Shown: positions 29,162 to 39,800, counted from the first letter of the stretch. The stretch is 64,000 nt of DNA from Photobacterium sp. CCB-ST2H9 (GCF_023151555.2 NZ_CP100425.1:1426001-1490000); one strand, 5' to 3'. Numbers and translations: made by a program. Notes: generated by a model from the sequence alone, not told the origin.

Positions 29162-29175
29162 TTGATTCAGATCAA
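29162..29175. promoter_or_regulatory. FNR box upstream of cyoABCDE
   Basis: TTGATTCAGATCAA matches the FNR consensus TTGAT-N4-ATCAA exactly, 80 bases before the cyoA start. In E. coli FNR and ArcA repress cyo under anoxia, so an anaerobic repressor site fits here. Confidence 0.7.
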
Positions 29176-29255
29176 AATAATAACTCATGTAGTCGTTCGA
29201 TCTGTGCTTGTGACTTTTTGAATGACGACTTTTGCCCAAAAAGCTGAGAGAGAAC

Positions 29256-30155
29256 ATGAAAACCTCAAGATATAAGAATATCTTGTCGGGTGGCTTTGTA
29301 TTTTTTATGAGCCTATTCCTGTCAGGATGTCAATTTGCGCTGCTTGATCCAAAAGGTCGGATCGGTGTTGCAGAAAAAGATTTGATAATCACATCTTTGT
29401 TACTGATGCTGATTGTCGTTATTCCGGTTATTTTGATGACGTTCTACTTTGCGTTTAAGTATCGTGAATCAAACACCGGCGAAACATATACGCCAGAGTG
29501 GTCTCACTCAACCAAGATTGAGCTGGTTGTGTGGACTGTGCCAATTATTATTATTGCCATTTTAGGCACGATTACCTGGCGTTCTACTCACGCACTTGAT
29601 CCAAGACAGCCGATTGAAAGTACAGTGGAGCCGATGAAAATCGAAGTCGTTTCTCTGGACTGGAAATGGCTGTTTATCTATCCGGATCAAAACATTGCGA
29701 CCATCAACGAAGTGGCATTCCCGAAAGGTGTCCCAGTTGAGTTCCATGTCACCTCAAACAGCGTCATGAACTCGTTCTTCATTCCACAGCTTGGCAGTCA
29801 GATTTACGCCATGACCGGTATGCTGAACAAATTGCATCTGATTGCTGATGAAGCTGGTGTTTTCGATGGTATTTCAGCGGGCTATAGCGGTCACGGCTTC
29901 TCTGGCATGAAGTTTAAAGCGCTGGCATTGGAAGATCAGGCAACCTTCGACGAGTGGGTGCAAAAAGTTCAGGCATCTGACAATCAGATGAAGACCCTGA
30001 GTGACTTCCAGACCATCGCGAAGCCAAGTGAGAACGTGCCAGTGAGTTATTACTCACATGTGCCTTCTGACATGTTGCTTACCATCCTGAATCAGTTTGA
30101 AGGTTCGCTGACGTGTACGATCACGCCGGAATTTTCTGCTGAGCAAACATTCTAG
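29256..30155 (+). CDS. cyoA: Cytochrome bo3 ubiquinol oxidase subunit II
   Basis: A 299-residue lipoprotein subunit of the haem-copper quinol oxidase. The ATG at 29256 (GAGAGA upstream) gives a signal peptide ending in the lipobox LSGC with Cys25. Two transmembrane helices follow (about 45-67 and 88-110). The periplasmic cupredoxin-like domain ([18 protein letters not shown]-type [18 protein letters not shown]) lacks the CuA ligands, as expected for a quinol oxidase. First gene of cyoABCDE, 8 bases before cyoB. Confidence 0.96.
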   Translation: MKTSRYKNILSGGFVFFMSLFLSGCQFALLDPKGRIGVAEKDLIITSLLLMLIVVIPVILMTFYFAFKYRESNTGETYTPEWSHSTKIELVVWTVPIIIIAILGTITWRSTHALDPRQPIESTVEPMKIEVVSLDWKWLFIYPDQNIATINEVAFPKGVPVEFHVTSNSVMNSFFIPQLGSQIYAMTGMLNKLHLIADEAGVFDGISAGYSGHGFSGMKFKALALEDQATFDEWVQKVQASDNQMKTLSDFQTIAKPSENVPVSYYSHVPSDMLLTILNQFEGSLTCTITPEFSAEQTF

Positions 30156-30163
30156 GACATATT

Positions 30164-32191
30164 ATGTTTGGACGATTAACACTGGACGCCATTCCTTTCC
30201 ATGAGCCAATCCTCATGGTGACGCTGGCGATCGTATTGCTGGGCGGTGCCGCCCTGGTAGGCGGCATTACCTATCTGGGTAAATGGCGCTACCTCTGGAC
30301 AGAGTGGTTCACTACTGTCGATCACAAAAAAATTGGTGTGATGTACATCATCGTCGCGTTTGTGATGATGCTGCGTGGTTTTGCGGATGCCATCATGATG
30401 CGGAGCCAGCAAGTGCTGTCTGCCGCGGGTGAGACCGGCTACCTGCCGCCACATCACTATGATCAGGTCTTCTCTGCACACGGCGTGATCATGATTTTCT
30501 TCATGGCGATGCCGTTTATCATCGGCCTGATGAACATCGTGATTCCACTACAGATTGGTGCACGTGACGTTGCTTTCCCATTCCTGAACTCCCTGAGCTT
30601 CTGGCTGTTCGTTGTGGGTGTGGTACTGATCAACATGTCTCTGTTTGTGGGTGAGTTTGCTCAAACGGGCTGGCTGGCGTATCCGCCGCTGTCGGGTAAA
30701 GAGTACAGTCCTGGGGTCGGGGTCGATTACTGGATCTGGGCATTGCAGATATCCGGGATCGGTACGACTCTGTCAGGTGTGAACTTCTTCACCACCATCA
30801 TGCGTCTGCGTACACCGTCGATGCCAATGATGAAGATGCCTGTATTCACCTGGGCATCCCTGTGTGCAAACATTCTGATCATTATTTCGTTCCCAATCCT
30901 GACCGTGACCATTGCGCTGCTGACGCTGGATCGTTACCTGGGCACGCACTTCTTCACCGTAGATATGGGTGGCGACATGATGATGTACGTCAATCTGATC
31001 TGGGCGTGGGGTCACCCGGAAGTATACATTCTGGTGCTGCCGGTCTTCGGTGTGTTCTCTGAAGTGGTTGCGACCTTCTCGCGGAAGAAGCTGTTCGGTT
31101 ATACCTCTCTGGTGTGGGCAACTGGTGTCATCACCTTCCTGGCCTTCATCGTATGGCTGCACCACTTCTTCACGATGGGTGCAAGTGCGAACGTGAATGC
31201 CTTCTTCGGGATTGCCACCATGGTGATTTCGATCCCGACAGGGGTGAAGATCTTTAACTGGCTGTTCACCATGTACCGTGGCCGGATTAAGTTCACGACG
31301 CCTATGCTGTGGACCATCGGTTTCATGTTCACCTTTACCATTGGTGGGATGACCGGCGTTCTGCTGGCAGTGCCTGCAGCGAACTTTGTGCTGCACAACA
31401 GTCTGTTCCTGATTGCGCACTTCCATAACGTGATTATCGGCGGTGTGGTCTTCGGCTGCTTTGCAGGCTTTGCATACTGGTTCCCGAAAGCGACTGGCTA
31501 CAAGCTGGACGAGAAATGGGGTGTTCGTGCCTTCTGGTTCTGGATCATCGGTTTCTTCGTTGCATTCATGCCGCTGTACGTCCTGGGCTTCATGGGCATG
31601 ACCCGTCGTCTGAGCCAGCATATTGAACCACAGTATTTCCCGATGCTGGCCGTTGCTGCCTGCGGTGCGGTGCTGATTCTGTGCGGTATTCTGTGTCAGA
31701 TCATGCAGCTGTACGTCACTTTCCGTGACCGTGAAGCTCTGCGTGATGTCACCGGTGACCCGTGGGATGCCCGTACGCTGGAGTGGGCGACCTCGTCTCC
31801 GCCACCGTTCTACAACTTTGCTAAACTGCCTGAAGGTAACGAACTGGATGCATTCTGGTATCAGAAAGAACGTGGTGAAACGAATCAGCCTGTGAAATAT
31901 GAACCTATTCATATGCCGAAAAACACAGGGACAGGTGTCATCATCTCTGCATACGCACTGCTGTTTGGTTTTGGTCTGATCTGGTACATCTGGTGGCTGG
32001 TTGCAGTCGGTCTGGTGGGTATGATCGGCGCATGGATCAAGCACAGCTTCAACGACGATGTGGACTACTACGTCACAGTTGAAGAAGTGAAAGCGATTGA
32101 GGAAGCCCATAAAGCACGTGTTGCTGGTGCGACCACGACACCAACATCGAAAGACGACGAAGACGAGATGGAGGTCGACTATGCACACTAA
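30164..32191 (+). CDS. cyoB: Cytochrome bo3 ubiquinol oxidase subunit I
   Basis: A 675-residue catalytic subunit with about 15 membrane helices. It holds haem b, haem o and CuB, reduces O2 to water and pumps protons. Key parts are [23 protein letters not shown] (haem b ligand), [11 protein letters not shown] (CuB His and the cross-linked Tyr), WLHHFFTMG (CuB His pair) and [11 protein letters not shown] (haem ligands). It ends 11 bases inside cyoC, showing translational coupling. Confidence 0.98.
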   Translation: MFGRLTLDAIPFHEPILMVTLAIVLLGGAALVGGITYLGKWRYLWTEWFTTVDHKKIGVMYIIVAFVMMLRGFADAIMMRSQQVLSAAGETGYLPPHHYDQVFSAHGVIMIFFMAMPFIIGLMNIVIPLQIGARDVAFPFLNSLSFWLFVVGVVLINMSLFVGEFAQTGWLAYPPLSGKEYSPGVGVDYWIWALQISGIGTTLSGVNFFTTIMRLRTPSMPMMKMPVFTWASLCANILIIISFPILTVTIALLTLDRYLGTHFFTVDMGGDMMMYVNLIWAWGHPEVYILVLPVFGVFSEVVATFSRKKLFGYTSLVWATGVITFLAFIVWLHHFFTMGASANVNAFFGIATMVISIPTGVKIFNWLFTMYRGRIKFTTPMLWTIGFMFTFTIGGMTGVLLAVPAANFVLHNSLFLIAHFHNVIIGGVVFGCFAGFAYWFPKATGYKLDEKWGVRAFWFWIIGFFVAFMPLYVLGFMGMTRRLSQHIEPQYFPMLAVAACGAVLILCGILCQIMQLYVTFRDREALRDVTGDPWDARTLEWATSSPPPFYNFAKLPEGNELDAFWYQKERGETNQPVKYEPIHMPKNTGTGVIISAYALLFGFGLIWYIWWLVAVGLVGMIGAWIKHSFNDDVDYYVTVEEVKAIEEAHKARVAGATTTPTSKDDEDEMEVDYAH

Positions 32192-32786
32192 TGCGGTTGA
32201 TCATCACGAGCACGACGAACACCATCACGACATCGGTGAAACCAAGCAGCTAGGCTTCTGGATTTACCTGATGAGCGACTGCATTCTGTTCGCAACGCTC
32301 TTTGCTACCTATGCCGTGTTGTGTGGCAATACGGCTGGTGGTCCGAGTGGCAAGCATATTTTTGAGCTGCCGTTTGTATTTACTGAAACCATGATGCTGC
32401 TGTTCAGCAGTATCACTTTCGGCTTCGGTATGATCGCGATGAAACGCAAAGACATTGCGGGTCTGAAGCGCTGGATGTACGTGACCTTCCTGCTGGGCTT
32501 TGGTTTCCTGGCCATGGAAGTGTATGAGTTCCATCACCTGATTGAAGAAGGCTTCGGCCCGGATCGCAGCGCGTTCCTGTCTGCATTCTTCACACTGGTC
32601 GGAACCCACGGTCTGCACGTGACTGCCGGTATGATCTGGATGGTTGTGTGTCTGATTCAACTGAATACCAAAGGCCTGAACGACGTGATGGAAACCCGTT
32701 TCCATTGTCTGAGTATGTTCTGGCACTTCCTGGATATCGTTTGGATCTGCGTATTCACCATCGTGTACCTGCTGGGAGTATTGTAA
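32181..32786 (+). CDS. cyoC: Cytochrome bo3 ubiquinol oxidase subunit III
   Basis: A 201-residue subunit with five membrane helices ([33 protein letters not shown]). The start at 32181 overlaps the cyoB end by 11 bases; the frame is open further upstream within cyoB but those starts would overlap too far. The N-terminus is unusually rich in His and Asp ([10 protein letters not shown]). Its stop overlaps the cyoD ATG (TAATG). Confidence 0.96.
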   Translation: MHTNAVDHHEHDEHHHDIGETKQLGFWIYLMSDCILFATLFATYAVLCGNTAGGPSGKHIFELPFVFTETMMLLFSSITFGFGMIAMKRKDIAGLKRWMYVTFLLGFGFLAMEVYEFHHLIEEGFGPDRSAFLSAFFTLVGTHGLHVTAGMIWMVVCLIQLNTKGLNDVMETRFHCLSMFWHFLDIVWICVFTIVYLLGVL

Positions 32787-33097
32787 TGGCGAAGCAAGAG
32801 CATCAAACCGGTTACGGTGATTACATTAAAGGGTTTATTGCGTCACTGATTCTGACCATTATTCCTTTTTACTTCGCAGCAACCAAAAGCCTGCCAACCA
32901 CAACAACCGTTGCGATTCTGCTGGTGTGTGCTGTGGTTCAGCTGGTGGTGCATCTGGTGTACTTCCTGCACATGGATCGCTCTGAACAGGGACTGTGGAA
33001 CTCCATGTCCTTTATCTTCACAGCGATTATCGTGCTGATTCTGATTGCCGGTTCCATCTGGATCATGGTCAATCTGCACGTGAACATGCTGCTGTAA
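32786..33097 (+). CDS. cyoD: Cytochrome bo3 ubiquinol oxidase subunit IV
   Basis: A 103-residue protein with three membrane helices (YIKGFIASLILTIIPF; VVQLVVHLVYFLHMD; IVLILIAGSIWIM), the normal subunit IV pattern. It aids assembly of the CuB centre. The ATG at 32786 overlaps the cyoC stop, and cyoE follows after 13 bases. Confidence 0.95.
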   Translation: MAKQEHQTGYGDYIKGFIASLILTIIPFYFAATKSLPTTTTVAILLVCAVVQLVVHLVYFLHMDRSEQGLWNSMSFIFTAIIVLILIAGSIWIMVNLHVNMLL

Positions 33098-33110
33098 GCC
33101 GGATGACGAT

Positions 33111-33974
33111 ATGATCAAAGGATATATTTCCATTACCAAACCTGGGATCATCATCGGTAACCTCATCTCTGTGTTGGCCGGATATTTTCTGGCTGCGAAA
33201 ACGGAGGGGCTCGACGGGCCCCTCCTGATTTACACATTGCTGGGCGTTGCGTTTGTGATTGCTTCCGGTTGCGTGATCAACAATATTTTTGACCGGGATA
33301 TCGATCAGAAGATGTCTCGCACCCAGAGCCGTTTACTGGCGAAAGGGGAAATCAATGCAGATGCTGCGTTTATATACGCCATCGTGCTGCTTCTGTCTGG
33401 TACTGCAGTGCTGTATCAGCAGGCGAATCCGTTGTCTGCCGTAGTGGTTCTACTGGGATTCGTGTTTTACGTGTTCTTTTACACCATGTGGTATAAGCGG
33501 AACTCAGTGTACGGTACGTTAGTGGGCAGTGTGTCCGGTGCGGTACCGCCATTAGTGGGTTATCTGGCTGTCACAAATTACATCAGCCTGGAAGCTATTT
33601 TGCTGTTTTCGATGTTTTGCCTGTGGCAAATGCCGCACTCGTACGCGATTGCGATGTTCCGCATGCAGGACTATAAAAATGCCGGCATTCCGGTTCTGCC
33701 GGTTGTGGAAGGCATTCATAAAGCCCGTCGTCATATGATGGCTTATGTCGTGGCTTTTACAGTTGTTGCTCTGGCCATGTTCGGACTGGGTTACAGCGGT
33801 TATGAATATTTACTGGTGACGTCGGGTGTCTGCCTGTGGTGGTGCGTCGTCACATTCCGTTCTCTGAATGAGAACAACTTTGTACAGTGGTCAAAATCAG
33901 TATTCAAGACATCACTGTTTGTAGTGACCGGCATCAGCTGTGTGCTGGGACTGGAGTTAATTCCGTTCGTTTGA
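33111..33974 (+). CDS. cyoE: Protohaem IX farnesyltransferase (haem O synthase)
   Basis: A 287-residue UbiA-family prenyltransferase with about nine membrane helices. It farnesylates haem b to haem o for CyoB. The first Asp-rich motif is NNIFDRDIDQKMSRTQSR and the second conserved loop is YKRNSVYGTLVGSVSGA; QMPHSYAIAMFR is family-typical. Last gene of the operon. A long two-way hairpin follows. Confidence 0.96.
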   Translation: MIKGYISITKPGIIIGNLISVLAGYFLAAKTEGLDGPLLIYTLLGVAFVIASGCVINNIFDRDIDQKMSRTQSRLLAKGEINADAAFIYAIVLLLSGTAVLYQQANPLSAVVVLLGFVFYVFFYTMWYKRNSVYGTLVGSVSGAVPPLVGYLAVTNYISLEAILLFSMFCLWQMPHSYAIAMFRMQDYKNAGIPVLPVVEGIHKARRHMMAYVVAFTVVALAMFGLGYSGYEYLLVTSGVCLWWCVVTFRSLNENNFVQWSKSVFKTSLFVVTGISCVLGLELIPFV

Positions 33975-34053
33975 CAGCAAACGAATCACTGCATGTACCG
34001 ATTCAACACTCTCTTGGCTAACAACTTTAATTAGCTACTTTTATTACGGTTTT

Positions 34054-34108
34054 GGTTTTTCCTGACTCGATACTATCTCCATCGAGTCAGTGAAAAACCA
34101 TTTTTTTT
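34054..34108. terminator. Bidirectional terminator between cyoE and rlmI
   Basis: GGTTTTTC and CTGACTCGAT on the left pair with ATCGAGTCAG and GAAAAACC on the right around a 9-base loop. T-runs lie on the downstream side of both strands. Confidence 0.88.
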
Positions 34109-34135
34109 GCCTGTAATTTACATTTCTATCAACTG

Positions 34136-35326
34136 TTATTTCACGTAACAGGCGAAGCCTTTCAGATAGAAACCTTCCGGATAGGCTGAATCCAGCGGGT
34201 GATCCGCAGCCTGACTGAATCGTTCAATGAATTGTACTTCACGTTTTGCATCCAGCGCCGCATCCGCAATGATTTTCTGGAACAGATTGCTGTCCATCAG
34301 ACCAGAGCACGAGTAGGTCAGCAGTGTGCCACCCGGTTTCAGAATCTGCATCGCCAGCATGTTGATGTCTTTATAGCCCCGGCAGGCGCCAACCAGTTGT
34401 GCTTTCGACTCCGCAAACTTTGGCGGATCCATGATCACCACGTCAAATTGCTCGCCTCGCTCCCGGTATTCGCGCAGCAGTTTGAATACGTCTGCATTCA
34501 CGAACTCGGCGTTTTCAACCGGCAGGCCGTTGATTTCTGCGTTTTGACGGGCTGTATCCAGCGCCGGTTGTGAGACATCCACGTTGATGACCTGATCAGC
34601 ACCCCCTTTCAGGGCGTACAGGCCAAATCCGCCGGTGTAGCAGAAACAGTTCAGGACACGTTTGCCTTTCACGTACTTGATCGCTGCCTGACGGCTGTCA
34701 CGCTGATCCAGGTAGAAACCTGTCTTGTGGCCGCCAACGATATCAACATTGATTTTGATGCCGTTTTCTTCAATGGTTACAACTGCAGGTGGCTCTTCGC
34801 CGTGCAGGACACCGGTACGCTGTTTCAGACCTTCCTTTTTCCGTACGGACACATCAGAGCGCTCATAAATACTGCATTCCGGATAGCAGGTTTTCAGCGC
34901 TTCAACCAGATTGTCTTTTTGTGCTTCAGCACCGGCACTCAGGAGCTGACAGACCAGAAAATCCTGATAGCGATCGATGGTGATGCCCGGCAGACCGTCA
35001 GATTCTGCTGCAATCAGACGATAGCCGGTTAAGCCGTCACGCTCTGCAAGAATGTCACGCAGGCCCTGAGCCGCCTGAAGGCGTTTCATGAAAAATTGGG
35101 TATCAATGGTATCGTTTTGATCAAAAGTCCAGACACGGACACGGATCTGCGACTGGGGAGAATAGGCGCCACGGGCAAGCCATTCGCCCTTGTGATCATA
35201 GACGTCAACGGTTTCGCCTAAACCCGGAGTGCCTTCAACACGCTGAATACCACGAGAAAAAACCCAGGGATGGCGACGGCGCAGTGATTTTTCACGCCCT
35301 TTCACCAGATAGATAGAAGCTGTCAT
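34136..35326 (-). CDS. rlmI: 23S rRNA m5C1962 methyltransferase
   Basis: A 396-residue SAM-dependent methyltransferase, the exact family length with the ATG at 35326. The N-terminal PUA domain ([20 protein letters not shown]) leads to a Rossmann domain with [28 protein letters not shown] and [10 protein letters not shown] (catalytic Cys). It methylates C1962 of 23S rRNA. In E. coli rlmI neighbours yccX, tusE and yccA; here the same genes are near but a chemoreceptor gene intervenes. Confidence 0.95.
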   Translation of the reverse strand: MTASIYLVKGREKSLRRRHPWVFSRGIQRVEGTPGLGETVDVYDHKGEWLARGAYSPQSQIRVRVWTFDQNDTIDTQFFMKRLQAAQGLRDILAERDGLTGYRLIAAESDGLPGITIDRYQDFLVCQLLSAGAEAQKDNLVEALKTCYPECSIYERSDVSVRKKEGLKQRTGVLHGEEPPAVVTIEENGIKINVDIVGGHKTGFYLDQRDSRQAAIKYVKGKRVLNCFCYTGGFGLYALKGGADQVINVDVSQPALDTARQNAEINGLPVENAEFVNADVFKLLREYRERGEQFDVVIMDPPKFAESKAQLVGACRGYKDINMLAMQILKPGGTLLTYSCSGLMDSNLFQKIIADAALDAKREVQFIERFSQAADHPLDSAYPEGFYLKGFACYVK

Positions 35327-35459
35327 GTTCGGACCAGAAGCTGTAAAAGAATGGGGGCGTATTATCTTGTTCGCAGGAAGGAAAATCAACCGGAAGCCAG
35401 TCTGGCAGGCAGGAATTCCGCCCTCTTTCTGAAGCAGGAGAGGGCGGCACTGTATCTGG

Positions 35460-36860
35460 TCAGGCTTTCACGCCGTTCATCAGAATTTCAAGTTGCTGGG
35501 CTTGCTGGTTCAGACGTTCAATATCACTGGCTGTCTGGGCAATGACATTTTTCACCTGGCGGGATTGTTCACGGACTTGTTCAACACTGCTGGCGATGCC
35601 ATCGGCAACCGTGCCTTGCTGTTCAGCTGCCGCTGCGATTTCTGTACTGCGGTCTGAAATATGCTGATTCCGGTCGGCAATCTGCGTGATCTGCTGATCA
35701 ACAGAATCCATCTGCGTTTCGCTTTCGCCCGCATTCGAGACTGTACTCTGCATGACGGTCATCAGCGTCCGGCTGTTTTTCTGCAAGGATTCGATCATCT
35801 GCTGAATTTCTACCGTTGCTGTCTGGGTACGGCCAGCCAGTGTACGGACTTCATCTGCAACAACGGCAAAGCCGCGCCCTTGTTCCCCGGCGCGGGCTGC
35901 TTCAATCGCAGCGTTCAGGGCCAGCAGGTTGGTTTGCTCGGAAATTGCATTGATGGTTGTGACAACAGCATCAATTTTCGCAGCATTACTGTCCAGCTCA
36001 TTCACCGCTTCTGCAGCCTGGTGAATTTCACGGGTGAGCTGATTTATCGCCTGTTTGGTATCACTGACCTGAGCACGACCTTGTTCAGTCACCTCCTGCG
36101 CTTCCTGGGTCTGTTCTGAGGTGTGGTGCGCGTGTGCGGCCACTTCGCGAATTGAAGAAGCCATCTCTTCTGTCGCGCTGGCCAGAGAGTCTAAATGTTC
36201 CTGTTGTTCCACAGAAAGATGCTCGGTTTGAATACTGCGCTGGCGGAGTTCACTGCTGATTTGCTGCATCAGCGCAGTTGCCTCCTGAGTCGCCAGCACC
36301 AGCTTCTGCTCGCGGTCGGCAACTTTATCAATTGTGAGCGCAATGGTACTGAACTCGTCCCGGACTTTGAAAAAGTTCAGGCGTTGCGTGAGGTCACCTT
36401 CTGCCAGTGTATTCAGCGCTTTGTGCGTGGTGAACATTGCACCGCCAATAAAGGTCATGACGTAGTAGACCACAGCAAGTGTCAGCAGGATCACTGCAAT
36501 GCCCATCGTCATCTGAAAGCCGGACAGGTAATCAAACAGGCTGGATTGATCCGTGGATATCAGGCTGTAGCTCATTCCCGGGACTGAGACGGCTTGCTCG
36601 CCACGGCCTAAGGTAATATGGGTGCCATTCAACAAAGTTGGTGCATCAATTTGAGAGACTTTCATTTCAGCGAGCAGGTTTGCTGTCGAATGAAGTTTCT
36701 GTGAAATCAATGCTTCATGCTGCTTTTCTCCGGCATCAGCTAAAATTGCACTGACAGTGATGATTCCAAACAAAGGGAGCAGGAAGAGGAGATAGAACTT
36801 TTCCTGGAGTTTGAGGTGGATGAGGTATTTATCTATCCATCTAAATGCAACTTCTTTCAT
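35460..36860 (-). CDS. Methyl-accepting chemotaxis protein
   Basis: A 466-residue chemoreceptor. TM1 is at about residues 18-40, a short periplasmic segment (about 75 residues, too small for a 4-helix or Cache domain) follows, then TM2 at about 115-140. A HAMP domain (about 140-190) leads to the signalling hairpin with the conserved tip [20 protein letters not shown] and [18 protein letters not shown]. There is no C-terminal CheR-binding pentapeptide. GGAAG precedes the ATG. It diverges from the acylphosphatase gene and seems inserted in an otherwise conserved gene order. The ligand is unknown. Confidence 0.93.
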   Translation of the reverse strand: MKEVAFRWIDKYLIHLKLQEKFYLLFLLPLFGIITVSAILADAGEKQHEALISQKLHSTANLLAEMKVSQIDAPTLLNGTHITLGRGEQAVSVPGMSYSLISTDQSSLFDYLSGFQMTMGIAVILLTLAVVYYVMTFIGGAMFTTHKALNTLAEGDLTQRLNFFKVRDEFSTIALTIDKVADREQKLVLATQEATALMQQISSELRQRSIQTEHLSVEQQEHLDSLASATEEMASSIREVAAHAHHTSEQTQEAQEVTEQGRAQVSDTKQAINQLTREIHQAAEAVNELDSNAAKIDAVVTTINAISEQTNLLALNAAIEAARAGEQGRGFAVVADEVRTLAGRTQTATVEIQQMIESLQKNSRTLMTVMQSTVSNAGESETQMDSVDQQITQIADRNQHISDRSTEIAAAAEQQGTVADGIASSVEQVREQSRQVKNVIAQTASDIERLNQQAQQLEILMNGVKA

Positions 36861-36947
36861 GTTTTCTTCCTGAATAAATGAAGTGTTGTGGCGTCAGTGA
36901 ATATTAATATTTTTATCTAATAAAACAGACTAATCTTGAGGTGATTT

Positions 36948-37220
36948 ATGTCACAGATTTGTGTCATGGTCAGAGTGACCGGCCAAGTTCAGGGAGTGGG
37001 ATTTCGTTTTCATACGGCGCATGAGGGTTTGAAAAAGGGAGTGAGCGGTTACGCAAAAAATTTACCTGACGGCAGTGTGGAAGTGCTGGCGTGCGGTAAA
37101 GCAGAGCATGTCGAAGGACTGGTCGAATGGCTGAAAATCGGTCCGAGAGCATCCCGAGTCGACAGTCTGAGCAGCGATGAGGTGGAATGGCGGGCGGTTG
37201 ACGGTTTTGAAATTATTTAG
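36948..37220 (+). CDS. yccX: Acylphosphatase
   Basis: A 90-residue acylphosphatase that hydrolyses carboxyl-phosphate bonds. The catalytic loop is VTGQVQGVGFRFHT (Arg in GFRF) and the catalytic Asn lies in GVSGYAKNLPDGSVEV. Full length for the family. It runs opposite to its neighbours; tusE is convergent with it 40 bases away. Confidence 0.95.
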   Translation: MSQICVMVRVTGQVQGVGFRFHTAHEGLKKGVSGYAKNLPDGSVEVLACGKAEHVEGLVEWLKIGPRASRVDSLSSDEVEWRAVDGFEII

Positions 37221-37259
37221 CCGAAGCCCGTGGGACTCCGGCTGATATGCCAGTCCTGC

Positions 37260-37589
37260 TCACAGGCACTTGGCTGGTTTGGGCAATCCGGCTAACTTTG
37301 TGGCTTGCTTGGCAGGGCCTTTCGGGAAGAGTTTGAACAGATATTTTGAATTCCCTTTTTCTTCACCATATTGTTTGGCCATGGCTTTGACCAGCATTCG
37401 AATGGCTGGTGATGTATTGAATTCAAGATAGAATTCACGCACAAAATGAACAACTTCCAAATGAGCATCCGTTAATGCGACGCCTTCTTCCTGCGCCAGG
37501 ACAGGCACTAATGCCGGTGTCCAGTCGCTGACATTTTTCAAATAACCCTGAGCATCGGTATCGATGACTTTACCGTCAAATTCAAGCAT
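37260..37589 (-). CDS. tusE: TusE/DsrC-family sulfur relay protein
   Basis: A 109-residue TusE homologue. Features are [47 protein letters not shown] and the penultimate Cys in PKPAKCL, the sulfur-carrying residue. It passes persulfide from TusBCD to MnmA for tRNA 2-thiouridine. GGGAAG precedes the ATG. It lies next to yccX and yccA as in enterobacteria. Confidence 0.95.
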   Translation of the reverse strand: MLEFDGKVIDTDAQGYLKNVSDWTPALVPVLAQEEGVALTDAHLEVVHFVREFYLEFNTSPAIRMLVKAMAKQYGEEKGNSKYLFKLFPKGPAKQATKLAGLPKPAKCL

Positions 37590-37663
37590 GGTACTTCCCG
37601 AGATTGTTTACCCGGCAAGGATAGTGATTCGACCCGGCGGGTGCAAGCATTCCGTGTGAGCCA

Positions 37664-37691
37664 TAAAAGAAAAGCGCCCCGAAAGGCGCTT
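37664..37691 (-). terminator. Terminator of yccA
   Basis: AAGCGCC and GGCGCTT form a stem with a 6-base loop. On the minus strand TTTCTTTT follows. Confidence 0.8.
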
Positions 37692-37717
37692 GTTCAATTC
37701 ATCACTGACCGACCAGA

Positions 37718-38377
37718 TTAGTCGTCATTCATCACGCCCAGAATTTGCAGCAGGCTGACGAACAGGTTGTAAATTGATACATACAGCGTCACAGTCGCTG
37801 AGATGTAGTTGGTCTCACCACCACGAACGATTGACTGAGTTGTCAGCAGAATCGCCGCAGAAGAGAACAGAACAAACATTGCACTGATTGCCAGCGACAG
37901 CATTGGCAGTTTCAGGAAGATGTTTGCAATCATTGCCACAACAATCGCAATGAAACCAGCCAGCAGCATGCCGCCCAGGAAAGACAGGTCACGCTTCGTC
38001 GTCAGCGCATATGCAGAACAGGCCATGAAGGTGACTGCGGTACCGCCGAGCGCCAGAACAATCATGTCACCCAGACCGGCACTGACATACATGTTCAGAA
38101 TCGGACCCAGGGTATAACCCATGAAGCCGGTCAGCGCGAAGGTAAATACCAGACCCAGACCATTGTTACGGTTTTTCTCAGTCAGGAACAGCAGGCCATA
38201 AAAGCCAACCAGTGTAATGATAAAGCCAGGGTGCGGCAGGTTCATTACCATGGCAGCACCAGCAACGACAGCTGACCACAGTAAAGTCAGTGACAGCAGG
38301 AAGTACGTGTTACGCAAAACCTTGTTGGTTGACAGTACGCCTTCGTAGCCATTGCTACGGACAATACGATCGTTCAT
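37718..38377 (-). CDS. yccA: Bax inhibitor-1/YccA family membrane protein
   Basis: A 219-residue inner-membrane protein with seven helices, of the BI-1/YccA family. YccA modulates the FtsH protease in E. coli. Seen are NKVLRNTYFLLSLTLLWSA, FVFTFALTGFMGYTLGPIL and a C-terminal YVSIYNLFVSLLQILG. GGGGAAG precedes the ATG. A TGTAACA-TGTTACA palindrome lies 169 bases upstream. Confidence 0.93.
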   Translation of the reverse strand: MNDRIVRSNGYEGVLSTNKVLRNTYFLLSLTLLWSAVVAGAAMVMNLPHPGFIITLVGFYGLLFLTEKNRNNGLGLVFTFALTGFMGYTLGPILNMYVSAGLGDMIVLALGGTAVTFMACSAYALTTKRDLSFLGGMLLAGFIAIVVAMIANIFLKLPMLSLAISAMFVLFSSAAILLTTQSIVRGGETNYISATVTLYVSIYNLFVSLLQILGVMNDD

Positions 38378-38545
38378 ATAATCTTCCCCTCAGGGTTAGT
38401 GTTGAAATCTACTCTGCCTTATATGGCGACAATTTCATGGAATTTCAATAGTAACCGATTGAAATTTTAAAGCGAAATTGAAAAAAACATTTTCAGACAA
38501 TTGGGTTAATCATACTGGAGGTCTTGTGAATCCCTAAGTTAAAGA

Positions 38546-38562
38546 TGTAACAGTATGTTACA
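38546..38562. promoter_or_regulatory. Palindrome upstream of yccA
   Basis: TGTAACA and TGTTACA are separated by 3 bases, a perfect inverted repeat in the spacer between yccA and the solute-binding protein gene. It has operator-like form; the binding protein is unknown. Confidence 0.4.
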
Positions 38563-38603
38563 AGTTTGACCGTCGTCAGGGCTGACCTGTTTTCATTCAG
38601 GTG

Positions 38604-39800
38604 TCAACGGATTGGCGGGGCGTAATGCAGGCCGCCCTGTGTCCAGAGGTTATTCTGTGCCCGCTGTATATGGAGCGGAGAATGTACGCCAACGGTACGC
38701 TCAAAGCACTCGCCATAGTTGCCGACCTGTTTGATAATCTGATATGCCCAGTCAGAATTGAGACCCAGACTTTTTCCCTGCGTGCCATTTAAGCCTAAGA
38801 AACGGCGGACTGCCGGGACATCACTGTTTTTCATTTCATCAATATTCTGAGAATTAATCCCCATTTCCTCAGCGTTGAGCATGGCGTTCAGCGTCCACTT
38901 CACGATATTGAACCACTGATCATCGCCCTGACGGACAACCGGACCAAGGGGCTCCTTAGAGATGATGTCAGGCAGGATCTCGGCATTTTCAGATTTTTTA
39001 AGATTCAGTCTTAAGCCGTACAGCCCGGACTGATCCGCAGTCAGTACGTCACAGCGGCCTGTTTCAAATCCATCAATTGTTTCTTTGGCCGTATCGAACG
39101 GCACCAGCGTATATGTCAGATGATTAAGCTTGAAGTAATCTTCAAGATTCAGCTCAGTCGTCGTCCCGGATTGGACACAGATGGTGGCGCCGGATAAATC
39201 TTTTGCGGTATTGGCGTTTAATGACTTCCTCACCATGAACCCCTGACCGTCAAAATAAAGAATACCGGCGAAATTCAGGGCGAGTGCAGTGTCGCGCTGG
39301 AGTGTCCAGGTTGTATTGCGGGAGAGAATATCAATGTCACCGTTCTGCAGCGCTTTAAAACGCTCGCGTGCGTTGAGCGGAATGAACTTCACTTTGTTTT
39401 TATCGCCTAATGTGGCTGCTGCGAGGGCCTGACAAAATTCAACATCTAATCCATGCCATTCGCCTTTTTGATTTGGCATGGAAAACCCTGGTAAACCGGT
39501 GCTCACGCCACATTCCAGATATCCCTTTTCCTGAATATTTTTCAGCGTGGGAGAAAAGCTGATTTGTTTGCTGAGCCTTTCTCTGAGCGTATTCACTTCC
39601 TTTTCAAGTTCGTCTGCCCGTTCTGCATCCAGACTCATATTTGATCCTGCGGGTTGCGCATCCAATTGTTGTTCGAGCATGTCGATTTTATTTTGGAGTG
39701 CTTTGATTAACGCTTTATCCTGAGCGCTCTCCCGGTCACATCCCGTGAAAAGCAGCAGGCACAAGGTCCCCACCAGACAAGTCTGAATCATCTTTGCCAT
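38604..39800 (-). CDS. Solute-binding lipoprotein, AapJ-like, with coiled-coil N-terminus
   Basis: A 398-residue lipoprotein starting at the ATG at 39800 (AAGGA 6 bases upstream). The signal peptide ends at the lipobox LFTGC with Cys21. Residues about 27-85 form a heptad-like coiled coil (KALQNKIDMLEQQLDAQ). The rest is a type-II periplasmic amino-acid-binding fold similar to the general L-amino-acid binding protein AapJ (LPGFSMPNQKGEWHGLDVEF; FIPLNARERFKALQNGDID; ATICVQSGTTTELNL). No permease or ATPase genes are adjacent, and the coiled coil is unusual for such proteins, so it may serve as a sensor or partner rather than a transporter part. Confidence 0.87.
   Translation of the reverse strand: MAKMIQTCLVGTLCLLLFTGCDRESAQDKALIKALQNKIDMLEQQLDAQPAGSNMSLDAERADELEKEVNTLRERLSKQISFSPTLKNIQEKGYLECGVSTGLPGFSMPNQKGEWHGLDVEFCQALAAATLGDKNKVKFIPLNARERFKALQNGDIDILSRNTTWTLQRDTALALNFAGILYFDGQGFMVRKSLNANTAKDLSGATICVQSGTTTELNLEDYFKLNHLTYTLVPFDTAKETIDGFETGRCDVLTADQSGLYGLRLNLKKSENAEILPDIISKEPLGPVVRQGDDQWFNIVKWTLNAMLNAEEMGINSQNIDEMKNSDVPAVRRFLGLNGTQGKSLGLNSDWAYQIIKQVGNYGECFERTVGVHSPLHIQRAQNNLWTQGGLHYAPPIR

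Noticed and set aside
30773..32188. 471-codon minus-strand frame opposite cyoB
   Set aside because: His/Gln-rich antisense shadow produced by cyoB codon bias; cyoB is certain.
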